Positions 51,155 to 61,488 of a DNA stretch of 64,000 bases are shown here, in pieces (within the stretch, counting starts at the first letter, position 1; every line of letters begins with the position of its first letter). Below the pieces are notes generated by a model. That model searched no databases and was not told where the DNA came from. It worked only from the letters and a program-made list of their open reading frames with translations. Origin of the DNA: Ariolimax columbianus (taxonomy: Eukaryota > Mollusca > Gastropoda > Stylommatophora > Arionidae); contig JAVGWX010000002.1 in the NCBI GenBank assembly GCA_036924085.1, positions 155,352,816-155,416,815 on the forward strand, written 5' to 3'. A program made the translations under genes and the position numbers.

Positions 51155-52092
51155 GGCAGCAGACCCTCTGCTTTCCGTGATCTAACTTAGAACATTCTCA
51201 CACTCATCCACATCATCATGACCATACTCAGTAAATGACATATCAAACCGCAGGTGGCATATTTATTATATCATACTCATATCATACAATGAGTAGAGAA
51301 ATTACAAACACAATATAATACATATCTTAACTAAACATTCAACTAAAACGGGAATTGTAAGCATTAGCTATTGATGGAATTCCCAACTATCTAAAAACCC
51401 AGTTCTATTCCCTTGCAATTACATCACACACATATCGCCTTAACTGCGTCTTCAACACACCTTATCAAATACTCTTCCTCACTGAAATCCCCTCAGGCGG
51501 GCGATCTCGACATAACTCGTTCACAATGTGTCCTTGCTTACAAACACCCTTTCAGATTATCTATTAATGCAAAACTCACACACCAATTTGAGCGCTCCTG
51601 TTCTATCACTAACATTCGTCCAACAGTCTATCAATCGCTCCTCTATCTAAGTCGGTGAGTTAAACATACTATCTACATTCAGTCTCTCTCTCTCTCTCCT
51701 CAATACAGCCTCTCTCTATCCAGTCTCTCTCTCTCCAGCCTCCAGCCTCCCGAGCTAAACTTTGTCTCGAGTTATATATCCTCAAGCAAGGCAAGAGCTT
51801 GACCAATCGATCTCAGGTATGGTCATCTTCAATCCCAATTGGAACGAAACACTTTGCACACCTGTCACTCATTCTCTCGCAGCAAGCCCCGCTGCCAATT
51901 TCGTCTGTCAATCAATCTCCCCCTACTAAAATCGGAAGGCCAGTGATCAGTTTCTACCTGTCCACATTCCTTAACTCAACTCTGTTCTCCTTTGCTGAGA
52001 CGGTGAGTGACCTTGACATGCATTCAGGTAGCTTTAAGCTTTAACATGTTCAGGTATCCTAAACTCCCCTTGCTCCGGCGGGAACTGTTACA
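51155..52092 (-). repeat. 5' LTR of the minus-strand element
   Basis: About 938 bp and roughly 97% identical by eye to the copy at 46717-47653 (about 25 differences, including one 2-base length change in a CT run). Reading 5' to 3' on the minus strand: U3 from 52092, ATATATAA at 51779-51772, a GA-rich tract (CT on +) at about 51742-51680, and AATAAA at 51267-51262. The inner boundary is uncertain by a few bases: the alignment is secure from 51159 rightwards, while the terminal four bases differ from the other LTR. Confidence 0.85.
51772..51779 (-). promoter_or_regulatory. TATA box in the 5' LTR
   Basis: ATATATAA on the minus strand, about 315 bases inside the LTR start. The same site is preserved in the other LTR at 47333-47340. 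Transcription would start roughly 25-30 bases further on, toward lower coordinates. Confidence 0.55.
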
Positions 52093-53918
52093 GCTGTTTA
52101 GGGGGGCAGGTTGTTGTTAGGGGGTGGGGGGCAGGTTGTTGTAGGGGGGGGGGGCAGGTTGCTGTTAGGGGGGGCAGGTTGCTGTTAGGGGGGCAGGTTG
52201 CTGTTAGGGGGTGTAGGGCAGGTTGCTGTAAGGGGGGAGGGGGGGCAGGTTGCTGTTAGGGGGGCAGGTTGCTGTCAGGGGGTGGGGGGCAGGTTGCTGT
52301 TAGGAGGGGCAGGTTGCTGTTTTCGGGGCAGGTTGCACTTAGGGGGGGGCAGGCTGCTATCAGTGGGGGGGGGCAGGTTGCTGTTAGGGGGCAGGTTGCT
52401 ATTAGGGGGGGGGCAGATTGCTGTTAGGGGGGGGGGCAGGTTGCTGTTAGGGGGCAGGTTGCTGTTAGGGGGGCAGGTTGCTGTTAGGGGGGCAGGTTGC
52501 TGTTAGGGGGGGGGCAGATTGCTGTTAGGGGGGCAGGTTGCTGTTAGGGGAGGCAGATTGATGTTAGGGGGGGTAGATTGATGTTAGGGGGGGCAGGTTG
52601 ATGTTAGGGGGGGGGCAGGTTGATGTTAGGGGGGGGGTAGATTGATGTTAGGGGAGGCAGGTTGATGTTAGGGGGGGGGCAGGTTGATGTTAGGGGGTGG
52701 GGGGCAGGTTGCTCTTAGGGGGCAGGTTGCTGTTGGGGGGGGGGCAGATTGATGTTAGGGGGGGAAGGTTGATGTTAGGGGGGGGGCAGGTTGATGTTAG
52801 GGGGTGGGGGGGCAGGTTGCTCTTAGGGGGCAGGTTGCTCTTAGGGGGCAGGTTGCTGTTAGGAGGGGCAGATTGATGTTAGGGGGAGCAGGTTGATGTT
52901 AGGGGGTTGGGGGGCAGGCTGCTGTTAGGGGGGGGGGCAGATTGCTGTTACTGGGGGCAGGTTGATGTTAGGGGGGGCAGGTTGATGTTAGGGGGGGCAG
53001 GTTGATGTTAGGGGGGGGCAGGTTGATGTTAGGGGGTGGGGGGCAGGTTGCTATTAGGGGGGGGGGCAGGTTGCTCTTAGGGGCAGGTTGCTGTTAGGGG
53101 GGGCAGATTGATGTTAGGGGGGGCAAGTTGATGTTAGGGGGGGCAGGTTGGTGTTAGGGGGTGGGGGGCAGGTTGCTGTTAGGGGGGGCAGGTTGATGTT
53201 AGGGGGTGGGGGGCAGGTTGCTGTTAGGGGGGCAGGTTGATGTTAGGGGGTGGGGGGCAGGTTGCTGTTAGGGGGGCACGATGCTGTTAGGGGGGCAGGT
53301 TGATGTTAGGGGGTGGGTGGGGGGCAGGCTGCTGTTAGGGGGGGGCAGATTGCTGTTAGGGGGGGCATGTTGCTGTTAGCAGGGAGGGGGCAGGTTGTTT
53401 TTAGGGTAGAGGTTGATGTTAGGGGGTAGGATGCTGTTGGGGGGGGGGCAGGTTTCTGTTGGGGGGCAGGTTGCTGTTCGGGGGGGGGAGGTTGCTTTTA
53501 GGGTGGAGGTTGCTGTTAGGGGGCAGGTTGCTGTTAAGGTAGAGGTTGCTGTTAGGGTGGAGGTTGCTGTTAGGGTGGAGGTTGCTGTTAGTGTGGAGGT
53601 TGCTGTTAGGGTAGAGGTTGCTGTTAGGGTGGAGGTTGCTGATAGGGTAGAGGTTGCTGATAGGGTAGAGGTTGCTGATAGGGTAGAGGTTGCTGATAGG
53701 GTAGAGGTTGCTGTTAGTGTGGAGGTTGCTGTTAGGGGGCAGGTTGATGTTAGGGTGGAGGTTGCTGTAAGGGTGGAGGTTGCTGATAGGGTGGAGGTTG
53801 CTGTTAGGGTAGAGGTTGCTGTTAGGGGGCAGGTTGATGTTAGGGTGGAGGTTGCTGTTAGGGGGCAGGTTGATCTTAGGGTGGAGGCTGCTGTTAGTTC
53901 GCAGGTTGCCATGACGGG
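52093..53918 (+). repeat. G-rich minisatellite, right arm, ending in an 18-bp TTAGGG-bearing repeat
   Basis: Continuation of the array at 46226-46716. It is irregular from 52093 to about 53490, with G runs of 4-10 and linkers GCAGGTTGCTGTTA, GCAGGTTGATGTTA and GCAGATTGATGTTA. From about 53490 to 53900 it is regular, with an 18-bp unit TTAGGGTGGAGGTTGCTG and variants (TAGAGG, GATAGGG). Because 18 is a multiple of three, this end is open in several frames (169 codons on +, 175 and 236 on -); these are not genes. Confidence 0.93.
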
Positions 53919-54289
53919 ATGAAAGTGCCTTACAAAACACCGCCACCAGACTTCAGAAAGAAATATAATTTGACACAGGCTTCCTGTATGGCGGCCAACT
54001 TTATTGGCGTCGCAGTTGTTGCATGCCAGTGAAAACCTGCCATAAAATAATGGCAAATGAACCCTCTCAGATCCTACTAGCTCCAATTTTTATATCTACC
54101 AATTATATATTATCTTTTATGTGATACTGTCTCTGATCAATGTCTTTTAAACATAAACTAGCATTACACTGTTGATTCCCTTTGCTGGAGTTTATTGGAA
54201 TTTAATACGCTCTTTCCCGTTCTGTGGTATCTGATAAATATCAGTATGTTATATTTTTATCAAAATTGACATTAACAATATATATTGAT
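53919..54289. other. Single-copy spacer, no gene seen
   Basis: Ordinary AT-rich sequence between the G-rich array and the next minisatellite. Nothing recognisable. Confidence 0.55.
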
Positions 54290-54585
54290 ACACAAAACTG
54301 ATACGTATTTATTGATGCACTTACTGCGAAACATATATGGAGCATATTTACTACCAAGATTAAGAAAATATATTCATTAATATAAAGACGTAAAACGTAC
54401 TTATTAATGCAAAGATGTGAAACATATATATTAATACAAAAATGTGAAACATTTATTGATGCAACTATGTAGAACATATTTATTGTTACAACGATGTGAA
54501 ATATAATTATTGTTATAAAGATGTGAAACATATCTATCGTTTCAAAGATGTGAAATATATTTATTGTTACAATGATTAATAGCAT
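54290..54585. repeat. AT-rich 27-bp minisatellite, about 10-11 degenerate copies
   Basis: GATGTGAAA with an ATTTATTG-type spacer recurs every 27 bp and is clearest at 54490-54580. The 27-bp period produces a minus-strand open frame with a nine-residue repeat, which is an artefact. Confidence 0.85.
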
Positions 54586-55390
54586 AATTCAAATCAGATG
54601 ACAGATGGTCTAGTTAGTAGCCAACCAACTGTGACAACCACTTAAAGGTGTGAATATCTGGTTGGGAACTTTAGTATGAAACATTTAAAAAAAACTGCTA
54701 TTACATCAACTATTTCCATTGCTGAAGTCAACATGAAGTATTATAGTCGAGGAATAAAGATTAGTTGCTTATGACGTCGCACGCATGTATGCAGGCAAAG
54801 ATTTTATTTTTATCTCGATAAAAAAACAAAAAACAAATAGGACCGACGTATACCTTGTCCCTTGTTTGAAGACTAGTATCATAGCCACTCGACAACTTGC
54901 TTGTCTGGAAGCCAAACGAGAGCAACGCAAACAGGTAAACAATATAATCTTGCTAACTCAATGTCACATCGGAGTGGTACCGGTGTTAATACATATATGA
55001 TCACTATAACATTATAAGCATCTCATGAAAGATGACTCAAGATAGTTGTGCATGGGACTTACAGGCTAATCATGTAAACCAGTTGCTAGAAAACACCACT
55101 GCAAAATGCTCTAATACATGCTTTATGTGAATGGGCTAACTGGTGTAATGGCCCTGTGCATCACTTGGAGCGAAAAGACCAAGTAATCATTTGCGCGAGC
55201 CTCAGTTACAGTTGACAGAGATTTCGTTCAAATAAAATAGAAAAAGGCGAATCAATCAATTAAACAACCAAGTAGTAAATCAAATATCTAATCAAACAAT
55301 AAACTCTATGTTGGCATTGTGAGAGTCATGATGAACGCAATAACTGTCCAGCAGAAGAATTTCTTAAATAGTTTTACCTTAGCTTCAGTG
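54586..55390. other. Single-copy stretch, no gene seen
   Basis: Only short frames, the longest 71 codons at 54785-55000 on +, with no domain and unremarkable composition. No structural RNA or repeat recognised. Confidence 0.55.
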
Positions 55391-56020
55391 AAGTAGTGTC
55401 TGTTTATTCGAAAACGTACGTGACCAGAGAAAGTTTATCAGCGGATGTGTCCGTTTATTCGAACACGTACGTGACCACAGAAAGTTTATCAGCGGATGTG
55501 TCCGTTTATTCGAACACGTACGTGACCAGAGAAAGTTTATTAGCGGATGTGTCCGTTTATTCGAACACGTACGTGACCAGAGAAAGTTTATCAGCGGATG
55601 TGTCCGTTTATTCGAACACGTAGGTGACCAGAGAAAGTTTATCAGCGGATGTGTCCGTTTATTCGAACACGTACGTGACCAGAGAAAGTTGATCAGCGGA
55701 TGTGTCAGTTTATTCGAACACGTACGTGACCAGAGAAAGTTTATCAACGGATGTGTCCGTTTATTCGAACACGTACGTGACCACAGAAAGTTTATCAGCG
55801 GATGTGTCCGTTTATTCGAACACGTACGTGACCACAGAAAGTTTATCAGCGGATGTGTCCGTTTATTCGAACACGTACGTGACCAGAGAAAGTTTATCAG
55901 CGGATGTGTCCGTTTATTCGAAAACGTACGTGACCAGAGAAAGTTTATCAGCGGATGTGTCCGTATGTTCGAACACGTACGTGACCAGAGAAAATTTATC
56001 AGCGGATGTGTCCGTATTAC
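55391..56020. repeat. 51-bp minisatellite, about 12 copies, highly homogeneous
   Basis: Units contain GCGGATGTGTCCGTTTATTC and ACACGTACGTGACCA and repeat every 51 bp. Most differences are single bases, such as ACCAGAG versus ACCACAG. Fifty-one is divisible by three and the unit lacks stops in three frames, giving open frames of 116-126 codons on both strands that carry a 17-residue period. Frames on both strands together with near-zero divergence argue for recent amplification, not coding. Confidence 0.95.
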
Positions 56021-56229
56021 AGCTTTCAGTATTCGTTAGCTTACACGTGTATTTGAACTTCCGGTACAGGTTAATAACGTAATGCATATTATTCTAAAAC
56101 GTGTGCGAAAGTAAAGAAGGAAGAATGCATATAATCGTTTAGCATGTCATTTAGTCCATGTTAGTTCAAGGTCCACAGTTTCTGTTTGATGTTACACAAT
56201 TATTATCCATTTTGAATGTTCCAAGCTCA

Positions 56230-56725
56230 ATATAGGAGATTTACATGGACACTTTGAGACAGCTGTGACATGGACACTTTGAGACAGCTGTGACATGGAC
56301 ACTTTGAGACAGCTGTGACATGGACACTTTGAGACAGCTGTGACATGTACACTTTGATACATTTATGACATGTACACTTTGATACATCTGTGACATGGAC
56401 ACTTTGAGACAGCTGTGACATGCGCACTTTGATACATCTCTGACAGGCACACTTTAAAACCGTCTGTGACGTGCGCACTTTAAGACCTTCTGTGACGTGC
56501 ACATCTTAAGACCTTCTGTGACATGCAAACTATAAGACATCTCTGACATGCACACGTTAAGACCTGTGCCATGCACACTTTTAGACCTTCTGTGACATGC
56601 ACACTTGAAGACATCTCTGAAGAGGTACACTTTAAAATCTTATGTAACATGTACACTTTAAGACCGTCTGTGACATGCACACTTTAGACCTTCTGTGACG
56701 TACACATTTTAGACCTTCTGTGACT
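56230..56725. repeat. 25-bp minisatellite, about 20 copies with a divergence gradient
   Basis: Units GACATGGACACTTTGAGACA and variants repeat every 25 bp. The left end (56245-56340) is nearly perfect, and copies become progressively less alike toward 56725 (GTGCGCAC, TTAAGACC, TTCTGTGAC). Confidence 0.93.
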
Positions 56726-56855
56726 TATCTAAATCTTTGTAATCACACAAAATAAATGCATGGCAATCAGTCACGACCTAGTGTTGGTATATAGGAACAC
56801 TGCTGTACTGCCTCACTCTGTATTCTATCATCTCTCGTGAATTCACCATATAGGA

Positions 56856-56925
56856 GTGTAAAAATAATAATAGTAATGACAATAATAATAATAATAATAA
56901 TAACAGTAGTAATAATATTCGGAGT
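56856..56925. repeat. (AAT)n microsatellite
   Basis: Imperfect AAT/AGT trinucleotide run. Confidence 0.92.
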
Positions 56926-57759
56926 ATTCAAACTGGTAAAATCCAATTGATGTCAAGAATTCATGTATGACTTGACTTGATTTGTTCGTTCTCAATCTCC
57001 CACTACCAAACGCTGATAAGGGCTTAAGTAGCAGAATGTAGTCCAGAGAACGGAATCCTTTCGGTCCAACACATCCGACTTTAGCAAGTATTTTTTTAGT
57101 AACGGGTTAGCATTCCCTCTTCAATCCCTTCTCCTTAGCGAGTCTGCTATGCTGCAGCCTGTTATCCAGGATCACCGCGTGGAGGTGTAGAAGTGTCTTG
57201 GTAGCTCTGGTTCGCTGGCCCTGACGCTAGCAGTCACCTATAGGTCGCTGACCGCTGCAGCTCATGCGCTGTTAAGCATCTTGATCCCATACATGTATAA
57301 TAACATGACTATGTTTAGCTTATATAACGCATTGAAACAAATTCATAAAGAAACTTGCATTGCAAATAAAAAGTCTTCGTCACCGATAGAGGACAATACA
57401 TTTGAAAAAGACAGACAACATAAGAGAAACGATGTGCACAGATTGAAGAAAGACCTATCTCTTCCTATAGTCCTCTGAAAATGCTCAACATGATACACAC
57501 AAAGGAGAGTACAAGCCATTAGCAGAACTTGAGAAACGGATCAGTCAGTGGGTTAGGCCAGACAAAGTGGGGAAAAAAAGTATTACCTAGCTGGCAGGCT
57601 GTTAACAATTATGTGATCATGAAGATAATTCTTTCTTAAAATATATAGGAATCAGGGGTATTGTCCCAGAGGTATGACAAAGTATTAAAGCAGTTTGTTT
57701 CTTCTTCATACGCTGTCAGACGTCAACTTGAATTTTTGCAAAGAAAACAGCGGTTATCA
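56926..57759. other. Single-copy stretch, no gene seen
   Basis: A somewhat GC-richer segment at about 57120-57280 stands out from its AT-rich flanks and could be part of a dispersed repeat, but no family was recognised. A 65-codon + frame at 57281-57478 has no domain. Confidence 0.5.
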
Positions 57760-58320
57760 TGAGTTTATAGACACAACGATTTGAGTTTGTCTAGTGTTGG
57801 TCCTGGTGATGGCCACACATGATTAATCTGATTCTCGTATGTAGGAAATTTGCAGTATATGTTCTGGGGTCATTTTCCCAGTATCGCAGGTGCATTCGGC
57901 AGGAGCATTTATCTTAATTTTATTGAATAGATGGTACCTCAGTTTTGTTGTATCCTGTGCAACATCTGAAGATCACCACCTGCTCTCTTCTGTCCAGGTG
58001 GTAAGAACCATCATTTGTTGTATGTAGCCTTTGTTTCACATTTGTCTGGTCCTAATAAAAATGTTCTACTTTTCGAAGGTCACACTTGAATCTGGTTGTG
58101 GTAACCTTCCACTTTCATTTTTGCGAGTCTTCCTGCCTCCTCGTCGCCTTGAATGTTACAGTAGGATGGGGCCAACTGTACTAGGACTCTTTTCTGTGTC
58201 AACTGCTGGCATAATTGACAGAGTACTGATCTTAGATCATTTAGTTCTGCATTTTTCTGTAACAACGGACAGGATATATGTAAAAAAGACTGACTTTTAT
58301 TGCCTTCGCCTATCAGCATA
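57760..58320 (-). pseudogene. LINE RNase H domain and C-terminal tail, decayed
   Basis: Minus-strand frames from 58319 to about 57780 contain, in order, LAPSYCNIQGDEEAGRLAK (compare the xVPSHCGIxGNExADxLAK block of RNase H in LINE ORF2), then YHLDRREQVVIFRCCTG and, in a third frame, CTCDTGKMTPEHILQ. The last is the Cys-rich tail found after RNase H in many animal LINEs. The domain is spread over three frames, so it has at least two frameshifts, and the first frame ends in a TGA at 58080-58082. The catalytic Asp of the last block is replaced by Gly. Dead copy; the clade (Jockey or I-like group) is not determined. Confidence 0.72.
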
Positions 58321-58539
58321 GATTCTATTGGTGCTTTCCATGCCCCTGCTTTGGTCTGAAATTACTTGAGAATGTGTCCGTTGGCGCAGACAGCGTTATC
58401 TTTCTACCGTTTGTTAGTTTCATAAATACCCAGCCCATCCATTTTATGTTGCGTTAGTTGCAGAACAATCAGTGTATGCAGGTAGTTTGTTAGAAAGTAT
58501 GCAACATGAAGAAGAATTTGTTTTTTTAAATGTGTCGTT

Positions 58540-58905
58540 GAGAAGTGGAAGGTACAGAAGAGAAACAAAAAGGAGAAATGAACACGCTGGACAAATTAAT
58601 CAGGAAAAAAGAATCAGAAATAAGAGGCTTGGGGAGATATTATAGAACATGTAGGCACGGAAGTCTGAAATGAGGAATACAAATAAAATAATTGCGTTAC
58701 GAATTAGAGTATAACGAAGTGAAACAATAGATAAGAACAGAAAAAGAAGAATTAGAAGAAGAGTAAATATAATAATAATACAAATAATAATAACAAATAA
58801 TAATACGAGTACATGAAAGAAAAAAGAAAAAAAAGAAAAAATGGAAGAAGAAAAAAAAGAAGAAGCAGATGAAGAACAAGTAAATAATGAAATAAAGTAC
58901 AAAAA
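58540..58905. repeat. A/G-rich low-complexity tract
   Basis: Polypurine sequence with AAT, AAAAAGA and GAAGAAG runs. Phe/Ser-rich minus-strand frames are composition artefacts. Confidence 0.85.
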
Positions 58906-59282
58906 ACGTCTTAGTCTTTGTCGACCTATTCTTCTACAGGAGCGGATGTCCATGTGCAGGTCCCAGCTCTGGCATTAGCCGGATATAGCCGGCAGAAGGG
59001 TTTCCTGATTAGCGGGCTAGGCACGAGCAGCTTATTACTCAGCTTCGTTGTGACAAGTGCCGCGGGAATGGACAAGCGATGTCCAAGTACATCTTAATAG
59101 ACTCAAACAGTAGAGCCTTAGCTTGTTAGGCGCCGTCTATGCTGCTCTAAACAAATTATCTAACCATTGACGGTGGTATGCCATGTCACACAGTTAGTCG
59201 CCTCTTACCCCATGTTTTCTGTGGGGCAGTGGTGCTATTCTTGTCCTTATCCCACACAAAGACCCTGGTGGGCTACTCGAGG
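58906..59282. other. GC-richer island between two purine tracts, unidentified
   Basis: About 375 bases of mixed composition with no low complexity, lying between polypurine tracts on both sides. No open frame of note. Its sharp edges suggest a short dispersed element inserted into, or captured between, AAG-rich sequence, but no box A/B, terminal repeat or target duplication was identified. Confidence 0.4.
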
Positions 59283-59715
59283 TTAGAAGAAGAAGAGGAA
59301 TAATAATAATAATAATAAGAAGAAGAAGAAGAAGAAGAAATATAAGAAGAAGAAGAAGAAATAGAAAAAAGAGAAAACAAACAGTACAATTAAAATAATA
59401 ATAGGAGAATAAGAAGAAGCTGAAGAAGAAGACGAAGTAGCATAAGAAAAAAGACAGAAAGAAAAAGAATAACAAGAGCAATAATAATAAGAGAAAACAT
59501 CGAAGAAAAAGTAGTAATAGAAGAAGGACGAGAAGAAGAAGGAGAAGAGGAAGTAGAACAAGAAGAAGAACAAGAAGAAGAAGAACAACAACAACAACAA
59601 CAAGAACAAGATGGACAGGAAGAACAATAAGATGAATATGAAGTCAAAGAAAAAGAAGTTGAATAAAGAAAAGAAGAAAAAGAAGTTGAATAAAGAAAAG
59701 AAGAAAAAGAAGTCT
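59283..59715 (+). repeat. (AAG/AAT)n polypurine microsatellite, 430 bp
   Basis: Almost uninterrupted purines on the + strand, AAG-dominated with AAT, CAA and GGA patches. A ~30-bp AAGTTGAATAAAG unit is duplicated near 59650-59710. Long purine/pyrimidine strand asymmetry makes triplex (H-DNA) structure possible. Leu/Phe/Ser-rich minus frames are artefacts. Confidence 0.93.
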
Positions 59716-60375
59716 CAATTATCATCCTACATGATATTATCTATCATTTCCCTTTCTGCTGTACATGGATTTTGTCTCTTTCTTCATCAATTAGACTCGT
59801 CGATTTCTCTCCAACAGCACAGATCCATCCATATATACAGCACAGTTTTAAAATTCAGTTCAACCACATTATGATTCCCAGATGAATTTGATACGATTCT
59901 GATCCCAAAAATGGAAGCCACATTGCAAATGAGCGCCTGATTTACGTACAACCTTTTACTACTACCACCACTACCACGCAAATATTATCATCTAGCGATT
60001 CGCTGCTGTGGGTTAGACTTGGTCCTTATCCAAAGCACAGGAGAGGAAAATTGCAAGGTGTGAAATGAAAAGTCTGAGAAAAGTCATCCAAGTGAGCATG
60101 AGAGATATAATGAGATATTATAACTTCGGAAATGATGCGAAAACTACTTTCCCGGGAGAATAAATATGATGGCAGATACTCAAATAGTTGGATCATCTGA
60201 TGAGAGTGTCAATATGGTTTTCTCCAGAGATAAAAACCGTAGCTTCCATTCAGCCCGGGATTGGTCAGTATATTATAACTTTATATTGTGCCAAAAGATT
60301 GCTGGCACGTTGATGATTGTCATTATCTTTCATGGATTACCAACTTTATATTAGTACACCCATTTAGTGCTAAGA
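59716..60375. other. Single-copy stretch, no gene seen
   Basis: Only short frames without domains (up to 62 codons). Nothing recognisable. Confidence 0.55.
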
Positions 60376-60795
60376 AAACACATGAACACATACATACACA
60401 GACGAACATACACATAAAAACACACAAGCACACGAACATACACACACACACACACATTCGCGCAAGAACATACACAAACTTACACGCAAGCACACATACA
60501 CACACACACGAGCACACAGACACACACGAGCACTTCCATGAACACAGAGATAAACACACAGATCACACATGCACATGAACACACACACGAGCACACACAC
60601 GAGCACACAGACACACACGAACACATAACACACACACACACGAACACTTCAATGAACACAGAGATACACGCACAGATCACACATGCACATGAACACACAC
60701 ACGAGCACACACACGAGCACACAGACACACATGAACACATAACCCACACACACACACGAACACATAACCCACACACACACACACACACACACAAG
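60376..60795. repeat. CA-rich microsatellite with a nested 114-bp duplication
   Basis: ACAC, GAGCACAC and GAACACA motifs throughout. A 114-bp segment is tandemly duplicated: AACACAGAGA starts at 60541 and again at 60655. His/Thr-rich and Cys/Val-rich frames on both strands are composition artefacts. Confidence 0.93.
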
Positions 60796-61488
60796 AGTAA
60801 CATTTGATGACAGTTACGATCATGAAAATAAAAATACAGCCGTAAAACGAATCGTCGTAAAAAAAGAAACAATTGTACATGTATTTCAATAAGTTGTATT
60901 TCGGACATTTGCATAGTTACTAAACGTATTACTTAGAATGATGTTTCAGTACCCGTATTTGGTGACATAAGTGTAGTCGACATGCTGATGGCACATAACA
61001 GATGCATAACACTAACTGACTTTTTTTAACAGTTACAATTGTTTTTACTGACGACCTTACAGACAGCGGTTCTTATTTGTTGTAGCGATATACCCCATGA
61101 CGTCAACGCCAGTATCTATATCGTGAACATTTCCTAGGACTCATGGTGTGGTTGAATGGATCGGGACCTCTCAAGATGTGGCAAGATCTTTCATTCAGAA
61201 GAATCAACCGTTTCGTGTTGGTCTAATGGTCTTCTGGTCTTGCATCGTATTTAGTCTTTTGTTATTGTAGAGAGTATCTGGTATCGATATATGTATTCTG
61301 GTGAAGATGGCTCGTGTTAACAGTTTGTTGTAGCACATGATTATTATATGAGGGGGCAAAATAAACACCAAACGTGTACACATCTTGTAGTCAACTAGGA
61401 TGAATATATCTTGTAGTGTTTCTGCTGACTATTGACTAGAATATGAAGACATCAACAACACAGGATGGAATGCAACAGACTAACGGCT
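60796..61488. other. Single-copy stretch, no gene seen
   Basis: AT-rich, no open frame of note, no repeat recognised. Confidence 0.55.

Larger units (their letters stand above)
46717..52092 (-). mobile_element. LTR retrotransposon, minus strand, apparently non-autonomous
   Basis: Two direct repeats of about 937 bp (46717-47653 and 51155-52092) enclose 3.5 kb. Read on the minus strand, the LTR starts TGTAACAG. The left copy ends TGCAACA, giving TG...CA ends, but the last four bases of the other copy differ. Next to the 5' LTR is a PBS-like TGGTGCCGTGACC (51128-51140). Before the 3' LTR is a purine tract, AGGGAGG (47657-47663). Each LTR has a TATA box and a downstream AATAAA in the right order. 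The element sits inside the G-rich minisatellite with GCTG(T) on both sides (46713-46717 and 52093-52097), a likely 4-5 bp target duplication. Only one ORF is present and no RT, protease, RNase H or integrase motif was found, so mobilisation would depend on another element. The PBS context resembles BEL/Pao or Gypsy elements; I cannot decide between them. Confidence 0.85.

Noticed and set aside
46230..53946. Gly/Leu/Val-rich frames over the G-rich minisatellite and Asn/Pro- or Ser/Thr-rich frames opposite
   Set aside because: The 18-bp period creates them; no non-repetitive coding sequence is present.
55391..56020. CRISPR-like or coding repeat of 51 bp
   Set aside because: The spacer part is as conserved as the rest, so it is a simple minisatellite.
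59194..59725. Leu/Phe/Ser-rich minus-strand frames resembling membrane proteins
   Set aside because: They are translations of an AAG/AAT polypurine microsatellite.
60323..60914. Cys/Val-rich frames resembling metallothionein or keratin-associated proteins
   Set aside because: They are translations of the CA microsatellite opposite strand; the His/Thr frames on + are the same artefact.
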